The notes below the pieces were generated by a model. That model had not been told where the DNA came from. It saw only the letters and a list, made by a program, of their open reading frames with translations, and searched no databases. A stretch of DNA of 64,000 nt from Novosphingobium sediminis. Lineage in GTDB: Bacteria; Pseudomonadota; Alphaproteobacteria; Sphingomonadales; Sphingomonadaceae. Location of the stretch: positions 62,001 to 126,000 of the forward strand of contig NZ_BJYR01000001.1 of the NCBI RefSeq assembly GCF_007991615.1. The letters are read 5' to 3'. Both the position numbers and the translations under genes were made by a program. This document shows positions 37,617 through 48,181 of this stretch, piece by piece (position 1 is the stretch's first letter; each line of letters starts with the position of its first letter).

Positions 37617-39191
37617 ATGATCTACCCTGCTGCTACCGCGAGGCGGTTTCGGCGGCGCAGCCGATTGGCCGGATTATGCCTCGCAGCCCTCGCTTTGGCA
37701 CCGCTGCCAGGTAGCGCCGCAGCGCCGACCAAGCGCCAGTTGCAGCAGATCGAAGTGCTGTTGCGCCAGCATGTCACCACGCTTTCGAGTGAGGAATATG
37801 GCGGGCGCGAGCCCGGGACTCCCGGCGAGACGCTGACCTTGCGCTATCTTGCGCGCCAGTGGTTCGACATCGGGCTGGAATCGGGCACCAACGATCCGGG
37901 CAATGCCTGGTTCGCTCCGGTCGAACTGGTCGAGCGGGTGCCGCAGGGCTCTCGCGCGCAGTTCATGCACGGCAAGCGCCGGGTGGCCTTGCCGGAAGGT
38001 GGTTCGTTCGTCGTCACCTCGGGCCTGCGCAGCCTGATCGAGAACGCGCCGCTGGTCTATGTCGGGACGAATGCGGGCGGAGATGGCGCGCGGACCGAAC
38101 TGGCTGGCCGTGTCGCGGTCATTCTCGACAGTGAGGCGCCGCCGCCCGAACCAGCGAAGCCCGGCGGCGCCGCCTCGCGTCCGGTCGACCGCGCGGGCAA
38201 GCTGCTTGAAAGCGGCGCTTCGGCGGTTTTGACCGTGCTGGACGGCAACCGTTCGCTCGAAGACGTGCTGGCTCGCCGCCGCCGTGCCGGTTATGCCTTG
38301 GCGGGCGAAAAGCTGGGCGGCGATATCGAGGTGTTCCTCTCCGCCGATGCAGCCAATCAGATGCTCGCCGCATCGGGTGCACCCACTATTGCCAGTCTTC
38401 ATGCCGCCGGAGCCGCGCCCGGCTTCAGCGCAAAGCCGCTCGGAATAAACGGCTCGTTCGAGGCTACCAATCGCGAGACGCGTATCAAGACGCACAACCT
38501 GATCGGCAAGCTCGAGGGGCGCCGGCCGGGTTCGGGCGCGGTTGTGCTGATGGCGCACTGGGACCATTTCGGGAAATGCGCCGAGCCGCCTGCAGAAAAG
38601 CTGATCTGCCCCGGCGCGGTGGACAATGCGTCCGGGCTTTCGGTCATTACCGAAGTCGCGCGCCAGCTATCCGCCGGCAAGCCGCTGGAGCGCGATGTCT
38701 ATTTCGTTGCTACAACCGGTGAGGAACTCGGCCTGCTCGGCGCGATGGCGTTTGCCGAGAACCCGCCTCTGCCGCTGGGAAATGTGGTTGCGGCGTTCAA
38801 CGTCGACAGCAGCGGGCTGGTTCCCGCCGGTCTTCCGGTCAGCGTCGTGGGGCAGGGGATGACCCCGCTTGATGCAGGCATCGCCAAAGTGCTCAAGGCG
38901 ATGAAGCGCAAACTTGCTACCGGTGATGCGGCCAATGCCTTTGCGCGCCGTCAGGATAGCTGGGCGCTGATGCAGCATGATGTCCCCTCGGTCATGGTCA
39001 GCACCAGCTATTCGGACCCGGCGCGGCTCGAGGCTTTCATGAAAGACATCTACCACCGCCCCGCCGATGAGGCTGCGCGCGTTGTCTATGGCGGCATGGT
39101 TGACGACGTGCTGATCCAGACCGAACTGGTGCGTTTCTTCGCCGATACCAAGGCCTGGCCGGATAGCCGGCCCGCGGCAGGTGCAAAGTAG
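37617..39191 (+). CDS. M28-family metallo-aminopeptidase (exported)
   Basis: 524 aa. Signal peptide (LAGLCLAALALAPLPGSAAAP), then a PA-type insertion (about 150-260), then the M28 zinc site: LMAHWDHFGK, GAVDNASGLSVITEVAR, ATTGEELGLLGA and FNVDSSG, with a final histidine-equivalent region near MQHDVPSVMVSTSYSDP. Such enzymes remove N-terminal residues from peptides in the periplasm. ATG 37617 is chosen; GTG 37599 is six codons upstream in the same frame. Confidence 0.9.
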   Translation: MIYPAATARRFRRRSRLAGLCLAALALAPLPGSAAAPTKRQLQQIEVLLRQHVTTLSSEEYGGREPGTPGETLTLRYLARQWFDIGLESGTNDPGNAWFAPVELVERVPQGSRAQFMHGKRRVALPEGGSFVVTSGLRSLIENAPLVYVGTNAGGDGARTELAGRVAVILDSEAPPPEPAKPGGAASRPVDRAGKLLESGASAVLTVLDGNRSLEDVLARRRRAGYALAGEKLGGDIEVFLSADAANQMLAASGAPTIASLHAAGAAPGFSAKPLGINGSFEATNRETRIKTHNLIGKLEGRRPGSGAVVLMAHWDHFGKCAEPPAEKLICPGAVDNASGLSVITEVARQLSAGKPLERDVYFVATTGEELGLLGAMAFAENPPLPLGNVVAAFNVDSSGLVPAGLPVSVVGQGMTPLDAGIAKVLKAMKRKLATGDAANAFARRQDSWALMQHDVPSVMVSTSYSDPARLEAFMKDIYHRPADEAARVVYGGMVDDVLIQTELVRFFADTKAWPDSRPAAGAK

Positions 39192-39253
39192 ACCGTTGGC
39201 CCTAGCCTAAACCGCCCGGCTTGATTACATGGGCCGCCACGAATCTCCCCTAA

Positions 39254-40729
<1,476 letters not shown>

Positions 40730-40750
40730 GGTGCATTCGGGGATTGGGCC

Positions 40751-41932
40751 ATGACCCCCGCAGCGCGGGTGCAATCGGCCATCGAAGTGCTCGACGCGGT
40801 GATTGCCGCCGCGCGGCGCGAAGGCGCGTCGGCTGAGCGCGTCGCATCCGAGTGGTTGAAGGCGCGCCGTTTCATCGGCTCAAAGGACCGCCGCGCGATC
40901 CGCGATCTGGCGTGGGGCGCGATCCGGCTTTGCGGGGAGGTTCCAGTCAGCGGGCGAGCCGCCATGTTGGCCGTTGCCAAGGTTGATCCGGTGCTGACGG
41001 CCCTGTTCGATGGCTCGCGCTATGGCCCCGCACCGATCCGTGAAGAAGAACCGGTTGCATCGGTAGGCGTTGCCCCTGCGTGGCTCGAGGAGCAGCTCGC
41101 CGCTTCCGGCATTTCCCGCGAACAAGGCGCCGGCTTGCTCGCTCGCGCGCCGCTCGATCTCAGGGCCAACCGGCTCAAGACCACGCGCGACAGGCTTGCT
41201 GCGATCCTTCCGCTTGAGGCTGAACGGACGCAGGCGCCTGATGCACTGCGCCTGCCCGGCGGCACACCGGTAGAAAGCTGGCCGGAGTTCGCCGAGGGTC
41301 TGTTTGAAGTGCAGGATACCGGCAGCCAGCTGACCTGCAGTGCGCTTGAGGTTTGTCCGGGTGAAGCCGTGGTCGATCTCTGCGCCGGGGCAGGGGGCAA
41401 GACGCTGGCACTTGCCGCCGCAATGCAAGGGGAGGGGCACCTTCTCGCCTGCGACATCGACCGACCGCGCCTTTCGCGCCTTGCGCCGCGCGCGGCTCGA
41501 GCCGGTGCACAAGTCGAAACCCGCCTGCTCGATCCCGGCCGCGAGACGGAGGCTCTGGCGGATTGGCAGGGCAAGGCCGATGCGGTCATGGTCGATGCGC
41601 CGTGTTCGGGCACCGGCACCTGGCGACGCGGCCCCGAAGCGCGCTGGCGGATCACGCCGCAGAGCCTTGCGCGCTATGCGAGGATGCAGGCCGAAGTGCT
41701 GCGGATCGGGGCGAGCCTCGTGCGTCCCGGCGGGCGGCTGACCTATGTGGTCTGTTCGCTGCTTGATGCTGAAGGCCCGGATGTGGTCGGGGCATTCCTC
41801 GAGCGTAATCCGGAGTGGCGCGCAGCCGAACAGCAGGTGGGGGCGGGAACCCCGCGCGGCAGCGGCCTCAGGCTTACCCCTTGGGACGATTCGACCGACG
41901 GGTTTTTCTTCGCAACACTGCACCGGCTATGA
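40751..41932 (+). CDS. rsmB: RsmB-family 16S rRNA (cytosine-5) methyltransferase
   Basis: 393 aa. The N-terminal NusB-like RNA-binding helices (AARREGASAERVASEWLKARR, DRRAIRDLAWGAIR) precede the SAM-binding VVDLCAGAGGKTLALAAAM and the catalytic VDAPCSGTGTWRRGPEARW. The second family cysteine appears in TYVVCSLLDAEG. It should methylate C967 of 16S rRNA or an equivalent site. It follows guaB by 21 bases and precedes a TPR protein. Confidence 0.9.
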   Translation: MTPAARVQSAIEVLDAVIAAARREGASAERVASEWLKARRFIGSKDRRAIRDLAWGAIRLCGEVPVSGRAAMLAVAKVDPVLTALFDGSRYGPAPIREEEPVASVGVAPAWLEEQLAASGISREQGAGLLARAPLDLRANRLKTTRDRLAAILPLEAERTQAPDALRLPGGTPVESWPEFAEGLFEVQDTGSQLTCSALEVCPGEAVVDLCAGAGGKTLALAAAMQGEGHLLACDIDRPRLSRLAPRAARAGAQVETRLLDPGRETEALADWQGKADAVMVDAPCSGTGTWRRGPEARWRITPQSLARYARMQAEVLRIGASLVRPGGRLTYVVCSLLDAEGPDVVGAFLERNPEWRAAEQQVGAGTPRGSGLRLTPWDDSTDGFFFATLHRL

Positions 41933-41997
41933 TACGCAAGCACATCATGGACGCCGGGGGACCACGCGCGCCGCATGGCCGGCTCTGGGAGTATTTG

Positions 41998-42504
41998 ATG
42001 CGCTACATGCCTTTGGGGGTTGCCTTGTCCCTTCTCGTGCTGGTGACGGGAAGCGCCGGAACGGCCGGCGTATCACTACCCAATGACCCCCGCGCAAAGG
42101 CCCTTGTCGAATCCGGGCGGGAATTACTCGGACGCGGCGATATCGAGGGCGCGACCGACAGCTTCGAAGCCGCGCTTGCCGTCGATCCGGGCAATCCCGC
42201 GACCTACCTTGCGCTGGGCGATGCGGCGCGCGGCGCCGGCATGCAGGGCAAGGCGATCCACTACTACCGCGAAGCGCTGGAGCGTGATCCCAACAACCTT
42301 GCCGCGCTCGCCGGTGAAGGTAGTGCGATGGCCGAGAAGGGCGCCGTCGAAAAGGCCAAGGGCAATCTCGCGCGGTTGGAAGGCCTGTGCGGGCGCAATT
42401 GTGCCGAGGCACAAGGCCTTGCCAGCGTGATTGCCAAGGGGCCTGTGGCTCGGGTGGTCTCTGCAGATGCGGTGAAGCCCGATCCGCAAGTCGTGGATAA
42501 CTGA
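41998..42504 (+). CDS. Exported tetratricopeptide-repeat protein
   Basis: 168 aa. A signal peptide (LGVALSLLVLVTGSAGTAG) is followed by about two TPR units: ALVESGRELLGRGDIEGATDSFEAALAVDPGN and ATYLALGDAARGAGMQGKAIHYYREALERDPNN. Two cysteines (LCGRNC) lie near the C-terminus. The start at 41998 follows GGGAG by six bases; an alternative ATG at 41929 overlaps the rsmB stop but has no ribosome site and would bury the signal peptide. Role unknown; TPR proteins usually bind partners in the envelope. Confidence 0.8.
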   Translation: MRYMPLGVALSLLVLVTGSAGTAGVSLPNDPRAKALVESGRELLGRGDIEGATDSFEAALAVDPGNPATYLALGDAARGAGMQGKAIHYYREALERDPNNLAALAGEGSAMAEKGAVEKAKGNLARLEGLCGRNCAEAQGLASVIAKGPVARVVSADAVKPDPQVVDN

Positions 42505-42550
42505 GGCCTGATCCCGATCCGGCGAATGCGCGAAGTCAGGGCGTACTGCC

Positions 42551-43036
42551 TCAGATCAACGCGTGGAATTCCTCGACGACCTGACGGTAGACGCGCTTCT
42601 TGAACGGAACGATCAAGTCGGGCAGTTGCTCAGGCTCGACCCAACGCCATGCCAGAAACTCCGGATGGGCATGGGCATCGAGCCTGATCTGCTCGTCCGC
42701 CCCGTTGAAGCGCACCAGAATCCAGCGCTGCCGCTGGCCGCGATAACGCCCGCCCCAGAGCTTGCCGATCAGATTGTCCGGCAGGTCGTAAAGGTATTCC
42801 TCGCGGCTTTCGGCGATGATCGTGACGAGGTCCGCCGTAACGCCGGTCTCTTCTTCCAGCTCGCGCAGCGCGGCCGGGTGGAGTTCTTCTCCGTCGTCGA
42901 TCCCGCCTTGCGGCATCTGCCAGGCATCCCCTTCCTTGCTGTCAATGCGCTGGCCGACGAAGACGTGGCCATCGCCATTTACCAGCATCACGCCCACGCA
43001 AGGACGGTAGGGAAGCCCGGCAGGATCCTGGTTCAT
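42551..43036 (-). CDS. rppH: RNA pyrophosphohydrolase RppH
   Basis: 161 aa Nudix hydrolase that removes pyrophosphate from the 5' end of mRNA and so starts RNase E decay; the family also cleaves dinucleoside polyphosphates. The opening [38 protein letters not shown] and the complete Nudix box ([20 protein letters not shown]) match RppH/IalA. Its ATG overlaps the stop of the hydrolase gene by one base (TGATG). Confidence 0.93.
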   Translation of the reverse strand: MNQDPAGLPYRPCVGVMLVNGDGHVFVGQRIDSKEGDAWQMPQGGIDDGEELHPAALRELEEETGVTADLVTIIAESREEYLYDLPDNLIGKLWGGRYRGQRQRWILVRFNGADEQIRLDAHAHPEFLAWRWVEPEQLPDLIVPFKKRVYRQVVEEFHALI

Positions 43037-44001
43037 CAGCCGCGGTCCAGCAGCAGGCGGACGGCGGAAAAAATGCGCTTCATGTCGCCGTTCGCACTCG
43101 GGAACGCCTTGCGCAATTGGGCGAAGGCGTGGGTCGTGCCTTTCATTTCGAGGAACACGACTTCGGCGCCGGCACGGATCAGCTCTGCGCCATAGACGCG
43201 GCCGCTGTCGCGGATCGGATCAAGGCTGGCCGTTACGAGCACGGTTGGGGGCGTATCGGCATGGTTGCCGTAAATCGGATAGGCGCGCGGGTTGCCGAGT
43301 TCGGCTTTGTAGGCATCCGAGAACCACGCCATCGTTTCGGCCGTCAGCACGAAGCCATCGGCAAACTGGAAGAACGAGGCGTGGTCGGGCTTGTCGTCGC
43401 TCAGCGGATAGATCGGCACCTGCAGCACGACCGGCACATCCGCGGGCCGTTCCGCGAGCGCCTGCGTGATGACGATGGTGAGGTTGCCCCCCGCTGAGTC
43501 GCCCATCGGGATCAGGCCGGTGATCGTACGGCCCAGCGCTTCGGGGCTTGTCGCGACCCAACGCGACGCCGCCTCGCAGTCATCGGGCGCTGCGGGGAAG
43601 GGGTGCTCAGGGGCAAGGCGGTAGTGCACCGCGATCACCGGCAGATCGAGCTCGGCCGCGATTTCGGTACAGAGCGAGTGGTGGCTATCGAGATCGCCGA
43701 TGACGAAGCCGCCGCCGTGGAAGAACATGACCACCGGGCCGGGCTCACGCGTTTCTCGTGCATCGTAGAAACGCAGCGGAATGTCGCCCGCAGGGCCGGG
43801 GCAGGAGAGATCCTTGATGACCGCCAGTTCGCGCGGCTCGGCCTCGGCCAGCACGCCCATCTGCACATAGTTCGCCCGCGCGCCTTCGGGGCCAAGCTCG
43901 GCCATGGAGGGACCGGGGACCGAGGCCATGAAATCCAGAAAGGCCTTCACGTCGGGCCGGACATAGGGGGTGCTGCCGGGGGGCGTTGCAGTGTCGGACA
44001 T
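43036..44001 (-). CDS. Alpha/beta hydrolase of the hormone-sensitive-lipase family
   Basis: 321 aa. The oxyanion-hole motif [12 protein letters not shown], the nucleophile elbow [12 protein letters not shown] (Ser in GDSAG), Asp in ASLDPIRD and His in GTTHAF form a complete catalytic set of the HSL (family IV) esterases. Cytoplasmic; short acyl esters are the usual substrates. The ATG at 44001 has GAGGAAG just upstream; the frame is open to 44202 without homology. Overlaps rppH by one base. Confidence 0.88.
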   Translation of the reverse strand: MSDTATPPGSTPYVRPDVKAFLDFMASVPGPSMAELGPEGARANYVQMGVLAEAEPRELAVIKDLSCPGPAGDIPLRFYDARETREPGPVVMFFHGGGFVIGDLDSHHSLCTEIAAELDLPVIAVHYRLAPEHPFPAAPDDCEAASRWVATSPEALGRTITGLIPMGDSAGGNLTIVITQALAERPADVPVVLQVPIYPLSDDKPDHASFFQFADGFVLTAETMAWFSDAYKAELGNPRAYPIYGNHADTPPTVLVTASLDPIRDSGRVYGAELIRAGAEVVFLEMKGTTHAFAQLRKAFPSANGDMKRIFSAVRLLLDRG

Positions 44002-44252
44002 CGGCTTCCTCATCCTTGCAAGGTGTCTTGTCGTGCTGAGTCGGCGAAAGGCGCCAACTGACAGGACTGTTATTTGCGGGGCTTGACGGGCGGGGGCAAT
44101 CGGAAACATGAGCGAGTGCAAGATTTGCGGTGCATCAGTTTTTCTTCTTTGCGAACCGCTACATGAGGGAATAGGCGCCCCTAGACGAAGCAAGGTGCGC
44201 AAGAGGACGCGACGGGCCGGATGGTCGCCCGCCGCGGATAGCAGAGGATCTT

Positions 44253-46142
44253 ATGGCGACAGTTCTTGAGAGCGAACCCGAAGGCCACACCGGCGGGAGC
44301 GATCATTCCCCCGCGCCCGACGCGGTCGTGGTGCGGTTTGCAGGCGATTCGGGCGATGGCATGCAGCTTACCGGCGGCCAGTTCACGCTCTCTACCGCGC
44401 TGGCGGGCAATGACCTCGCGACTTTCCCCGATTTCCCCGCCGAAATCCGCGCGCCGCAGGGCACGTTGTTCGGTGTCTCCGCGTTCCAGATCAACTTCGG
44501 CTCGACCGAGATCGATACCGCAGGCGACGCACCCGACGTGCTCGTTGCGATGAACCCGGCCGCGCTCAAGACCAATGTCGGTGCGCTGAAGGCGGGCGGC
44601 CTGATCATCGCCGACACCGGCGAGTTCAACAAGCGTAACCTCGAGAAGGCGAAGTACGATGTCAGCCCGCTTGAGGATGGCAGCCTCGAGAAGTGGCAGG
44701 TGCTGGCATTCGACATCTCGGCGCTGACGCTCGAAGCGGTGAAGCCCTTCGGCCTTGGCAACAAGGAAGCGCTGCGCTGCAAGAACATGTGGACGCTCGG
44801 CCTTGCGCTGTGGATGTTCGACCGTGATCGCCAGCCGCTGATCGATTGGCTCAAGGGCAAGTTCGCCAAGGCGCCGGTGCTGGCCGATGCCAATATCGCC
44901 GCGCTCAATGCGGGCCACGCTTATGGTGAGACAGCTGAGCTGGCAGGCCCGCTCAAGCAGTATCACCTCGCTCCGGTTGAGAGCGAGCCGGGTCTTTACC
45001 GTACCGTGACTGGTGCCGAGGCCGTTTCCTATGGTCTGGTTGCCGGTGCGCAGCTTGCGGGTCTGGACCTGTTCTTCGGCGGCTATCCGATCACTCCGGC
45101 TTCGGCGATCCTCCACAACCTCGCGCGGCTCAAGGAATTCGGCGTCACAACCTTCCAGGCGGAAGACGAGATCGCAGCGATTGCCGCCGCCATCGGTGCG
45201 TCGTTCGGCGGACAGCTGGGCGTGACATCGTCCTCGGGCCCCGGCATTGCGCTGAAGGGTGAGGCGATGGGCCTTGCGATCATGACCGAGCTGCCGCTCG
45301 TCATCGTCAACTCGCAGCGCGGCGGTCCTTCGACCGGCCTCCCCACCAAGACCGAGCAATCGGACCTTTATCAGGCAGTCTATGGCCGCAATGGCGATGC
45401 GCCGATGCCGGTGATCGCCGCACGCAGCCCCTCGGATGCGTTCGAGTGCGCGATCGAGGCGTGCCGCCTTGCGGTGCAGTACATGACCCCGGTGATGCTG
45501 CTGACCGACGGCTATATCGCCAATGCGGCCGAGCCGTGGAAGGTGCCCGATCCTGCTGGGTTCGAGCCATTCCCGGTTACGTTCCTCGAAGAACCCAACG
45601 GTCCCGACGGCAAGGTGCTGCCCTATGCGCGCGACGAAAAGGGCGCGCGGCCGTGGATCAAGCCGGGCACTCCGGGCCTCATGCACCGCATCGGCGGCAT
45701 CGAGAAGAACCCCGGCACCGGCAACATCGATTATGCGCCCGCCAGCCATCAGGCGATGACCAACGCGCGCAAGGACAAGGTGGACGGCATCGCTGCCGGC
45801 ATTCCGGCGCAGGAAGTCACCCTCGGCGAAGCGGGCGGCAAGCTCGCGCTGGTCGGCTGGGGCTCGACTTATGGCCCGATCCATCAGGCCGTGCGCCGCG
45901 CCCGCCGAAAGGGCTATGACGTCAGCCACATCCATGTGCGCCACGTCTGGCCGCTGCCCGAGAACCTTGGCGAGCTGCTGAAGAGCTACGATCAGGTGCT
46001 GGTGCCCGAAATGAACACCGGCCAGTTCAAGACCGTGCTGCGCGATCAGTATCTAGTCGATGCCAAGCCGCTCAACAAGACGAGCGGGCAGCCGTTCACC
46101 ATTGCCGAAATCGAAGCGGCGATTGCCGCGGCGCTGGCCTGA
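44253..46142 (+). CDS. korA: 2-oxoacid:ferredoxin oxidoreductase, fused gamma-alpha subunit
   Basis: 629 aa. The N-terminal gamma domain (about 20-200) starts VVVRFAGDSGDGMQLTGGQF and contains FPDFPAEIRAPQGTLFGVSAFQI; the alpha part has FGGYPITPASAILHNLARLKEFG, EDEIAAIAAAIGASFGG, TSSSGPGIALKGEAMGLAIM and VVNSQRGGPSTG-type sequence. With KorB it oxidises 2-oxoglutarate (or another 2-oxoacid) to the acyl-CoA and reduces ferredoxin. No ferredoxin subunit is encoded alongside. KorB follows 13 bases later. Confidence 0.92.
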   Translation: MATVLESEPEGHTGGSDHSPAPDAVVVRFAGDSGDGMQLTGGQFTLSTALAGNDLATFPDFPAEIRAPQGTLFGVSAFQINFGSTEIDTAGDAPDVLVAMNPAALKTNVGALKAGGLIIADTGEFNKRNLEKAKYDVSPLEDGSLEKWQVLAFDISALTLEAVKPFGLGNKEALRCKNMWTLGLALWMFDRDRQPLIDWLKGKFAKAPVLADANIAALNAGHAYGETAELAGPLKQYHLAPVESEPGLYRTVTGAEAVSYGLVAGAQLAGLDLFFGGYPITPASAILHNLARLKEFGVTTFQAEDEIAAIAAAIGASFGGQLGVTSSSGPGIALKGEAMGLAIMTELPLVIVNSQRGGPSTGLPTKTEQSDLYQAVYGRNGDAPMPVIAARSPSDAFECAIEACRLAVQYMTPVMLLTDGYIANAAEPWKVPDPAGFEPFPVTFLEEPNGPDGKVLPYARDEKGARPWIKPGTPGLMHRIGGIEKNPGTGNIDYAPASHQAMTNARKDKVDGIAAGIPAQEVTLGEAGGKLALVGWGSTYGPIHQAVRRARRKGYDVSHIHVRHVWPLPENLGELLKSYDQVLVPEMNTGQFKTVLRDQYLVDAKPLNKTSGQPFTIAEIEAAIAAALA

Positions 46143-46155
46143 GGGAAGCGACACC

Positions 46156-47190
46156 ATGAACGACATGACCCCCATCGCCAAGGTCCAGACCACGCTCAAG
46201 GACTGGGAAACCGATCAGGAAGTCCGCTGGTGCCCGGGCTGCGGTGACTACGCGATCCTCAAGGCGGTGCAGCGCACTCTGCCGGAAATCGGCGCGGACC
46301 CGGCCAAGACCGTGTTCGTTTCGGGCATCGGCTGCTCGAGCCGCTTCCCCTACTATGTCGAAAGCTACGGCTTCCACACCATCCACGGCCGCGCCCCTGC
46401 CTTCGCAACGGGTCTCAAGCTCGCCAATCCGGAGCTCGACGTGTGGCTCGTCACGGGTGACGGCGACGGCATGTCGATCGGCGGCAACCACACGATGCAC
46501 GTGCTGCGCCGGAACCTGAACACGCAGATCCTGCTGTTCAACAACGAGATCTACGGCCTCACCAAGGGCCAGTATTCGCCGACCAGCCGCCCCGGCACCG
46601 TTTCGCCCACGACACCGCTGGGCTCGGTTGACCGTCCGGCCAGCCCCTGCGCCTTTGCGCTGGGCGCCGGCGGACGCTTCATCGCGCGCGCCTATGACGT
46701 GAGCAAGGAACTGCCCTCGGTGCTCAAGGCCGCGCACGCCCATCAGGGCGCGGCGTTCGTGGAGATCTTCCAGAACTGCATCGTCTACAACAAGGATGTC
46801 TTCGCCGATTTCACCGAGAAGGCCGGTGCCGCCATGGGCCAACTCTGGCTGAAGCACGGCGAGCCGATGCTGTTCAACAAGGGCACCAAGGGCATCGCTC
46901 TCGATACCGAGACGCTGGCGCTCAAGGTGGTCGATGTCGTCGATGGCGATTGGCAGGCGGCGGGCGTGCGCGTCCACGACGAGAAGAACCGCGCGCTGGC
47001 GCATCTCCTTGTCGAGATGCCGTTCGGCCCGTTCCCGATGGCACTGGGCGTGATCTACGACGATCCGCGCCCGACCTTCGAGGCGGCGGTGATCGAGGAA
47101 CGCACGCGCGCCGCGGCAGGCAAGACCGCAAACCTCGCCAAGCTCCTCAGCAAGGGTCAGACCTGGACCGTCTCTGCCGATCAGGCGTGA
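46156..47190 (+). CDS. korB: 2-oxoacid:ferredoxin oxidoreductase beta subunit
   Basis: 344 aa. Contains the Fe-S/TPP-linked RWCPGCGDYAILKAVQ, VSGIGCSSRFPYY, the TPP-Mg motif VTGDGDGMSIGGNHTMHVLRRN and ILLFNNEIYGLTKGQYSPTS. The three cysteines C-x2-C and GCSS are in the family's cluster positions. ATG 46156 is chosen because the family start and a GAGGGAAG site coincide; the open frame upstream lies in korA. Its TGA is followed three bases later by the CTG that seems to start the next gene. Confidence 0.93.
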   Translation: MNDMTPIAKVQTTLKDWETDQEVRWCPGCGDYAILKAVQRTLPEIGADPAKTVFVSGIGCSSRFPYYVESYGFHTIHGRAPAFATGLKLANPELDVWLVTGDGDGMSIGGNHTMHVLRRNLNTQILLFNNEIYGLTKGQYSPTSRPGTVSPTTPLGSVDRPASPCAFALGAGGRFIARAYDVSKELPSVLKAAHAHQGAAFVEIFQNCIVYNKDVFADFTEKAGAAMGQLWLKHGEPMLFNKGTKGIALDTETLALKVVDVVDGDWQAAGVRVHDEKNRALAHLLVEMPFGPFPMALGVIYDDPRPTFEAAVIEERTRAAAGKTANLAKLLSKGQTWTVSADQA

Positions 47191-47193
47191 TTT

Positions 47194-48126
47194 CTGGATA
47201 ACCTCACGCACAGCCTTGTCGGGTGGGCGCTGGCCGAAACCGGCCTGAAGCGCCGCACCCGCTTTGGCACGGCGGCGCTGGTTCTCGCGGCGAACCTGCC
47301 CGACATAGATGTTCTGTTCGGCTGGGCGCCATGGCCGCCGCTCGCGATGCATCGGGGCTTTACGCATGGCCTACCGGGCGGTGTCCTGCTGCTGCCGCCG
47401 CTGCTGGCATTGTTGCTGTGGCTATGGGGCAGGCGGCGGCCTGCTCCTGAAAGCGCGCCCCCGCTTCATTTTGGTTGGCTGCTTGCGCTGTGCTGGCTGG
47501 GCGCTTTGACGCATCCGCTGCTCGATATGCAGAACATTTATGCGGTGCAGCTGCTTTCGCCCTTCAGCGATCGCTGGTTCCACACGGATGGGCTGTTCAT
47601 CATTTCGCCGTGGTTGCTGGCTCTGCTCGGAGGCGGCATCTGGGCAGCGCGGCGCTATCGGCGGCCTCGATATGCCTTGGCCGGGGTTGCGGCGGCGGTT
47701 CTCTTCATTGGGGTCAACATCGCGATCTCCGCGCTGGCATGGGACGCGCCGCGCATCGACGCGCCCTATGCCAATCCCGACCGCGTGTTCGCCGCGCCCG
47801 AACCGCTGGCATTCTGGCGGCGCGATGTCGTCTGGCGGCAAGATGGGGCCATCGCGTTCGGGCGCTTTGATCCGTTCGTCCGGCAAGCGGCGCTGCTCGA
47901 TTTTACGGTGCCAGCACCGGATAACATGAGCGACCCGCGTGTGGCTGCGGCCGCCGCCAGCAGCCGGCAGGTCGCCAAGTTCCTCGTCTGGTCGCAAATG
48001 CCCGCCGCGCGGATCGTGGACAACGGACGCTGCAGCAAGGTGACATTCGGCGATGGGCGTTTCACCGGACCGATGATGAGCCGGAACTTCAGCGTATCGG
48101 CCATCCACTGCGGGGCCCGCTACTGA
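47194..48126 (+). CDS. Membrane-bound metal-dependent hydrolase (YdjM/DUF457-like) with apparent CTG start
   Basis: 310 aa if started at CTG 47194. The frame from there reads xDNLTHSLVGWALAETGLKRR and ALVLAANLPDIDVLFG, the conserved N-terminus of this family, including the His and Asp metal ligands. The first ATG is at 47347 (MHRGFTHGLPGG), which would delete those ligands and the first membrane segment. The codon before CTG is TTT and the one before that is the korB stop, so no ATG, GTG or TTG is available. About five membrane helices follow (for example GVLLLPPLLALLLWLWG), then a soluble tail. Its substrate is unknown. Confidence 0.82.
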   Translation: MDNLTHSLVGWALAETGLKRRTRFGTAALVLAANLPDIDVLFGWAPWPPLAMHRGFTHGLPGGVLLLPPLLALLLWLWGRRRPAPESAPPLHFGWLLALCWLGALTHPLLDMQNIYAVQLLSPFSDRWFHTDGLFIISPWLLALLGGGIWAARRYRRPRYALAGVAAAVLFIGVNIAISALAWDAPRIDAPYANPDRVFAAPEPLAFWRRDVVWRQDGAIAFGRFDPFVRQAALLDFTVPAPDNMSDPRVAAAAASSRQVAKFLVWSQMPAARIVDNGRCSKVTFGDGRFTGPMMSRNFSVSAIHCGARY

Positions 48127-48181
48127 GCGCCTGCCCCAATGTGCAGGTGCCGCGCCGTCAACCGCGTTGCAGAGGAAGCGG

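Noticed and set aside
44109..44273. A 54-codon frame beginning with a CKICG motif, like the N-terminus of some methyltransferases
   Set aside because: The similarity stops after about ten residues, the rest is arginine-rich and overlaps korA, and no ribosome site precedes it. At most it is a decayed fragment.
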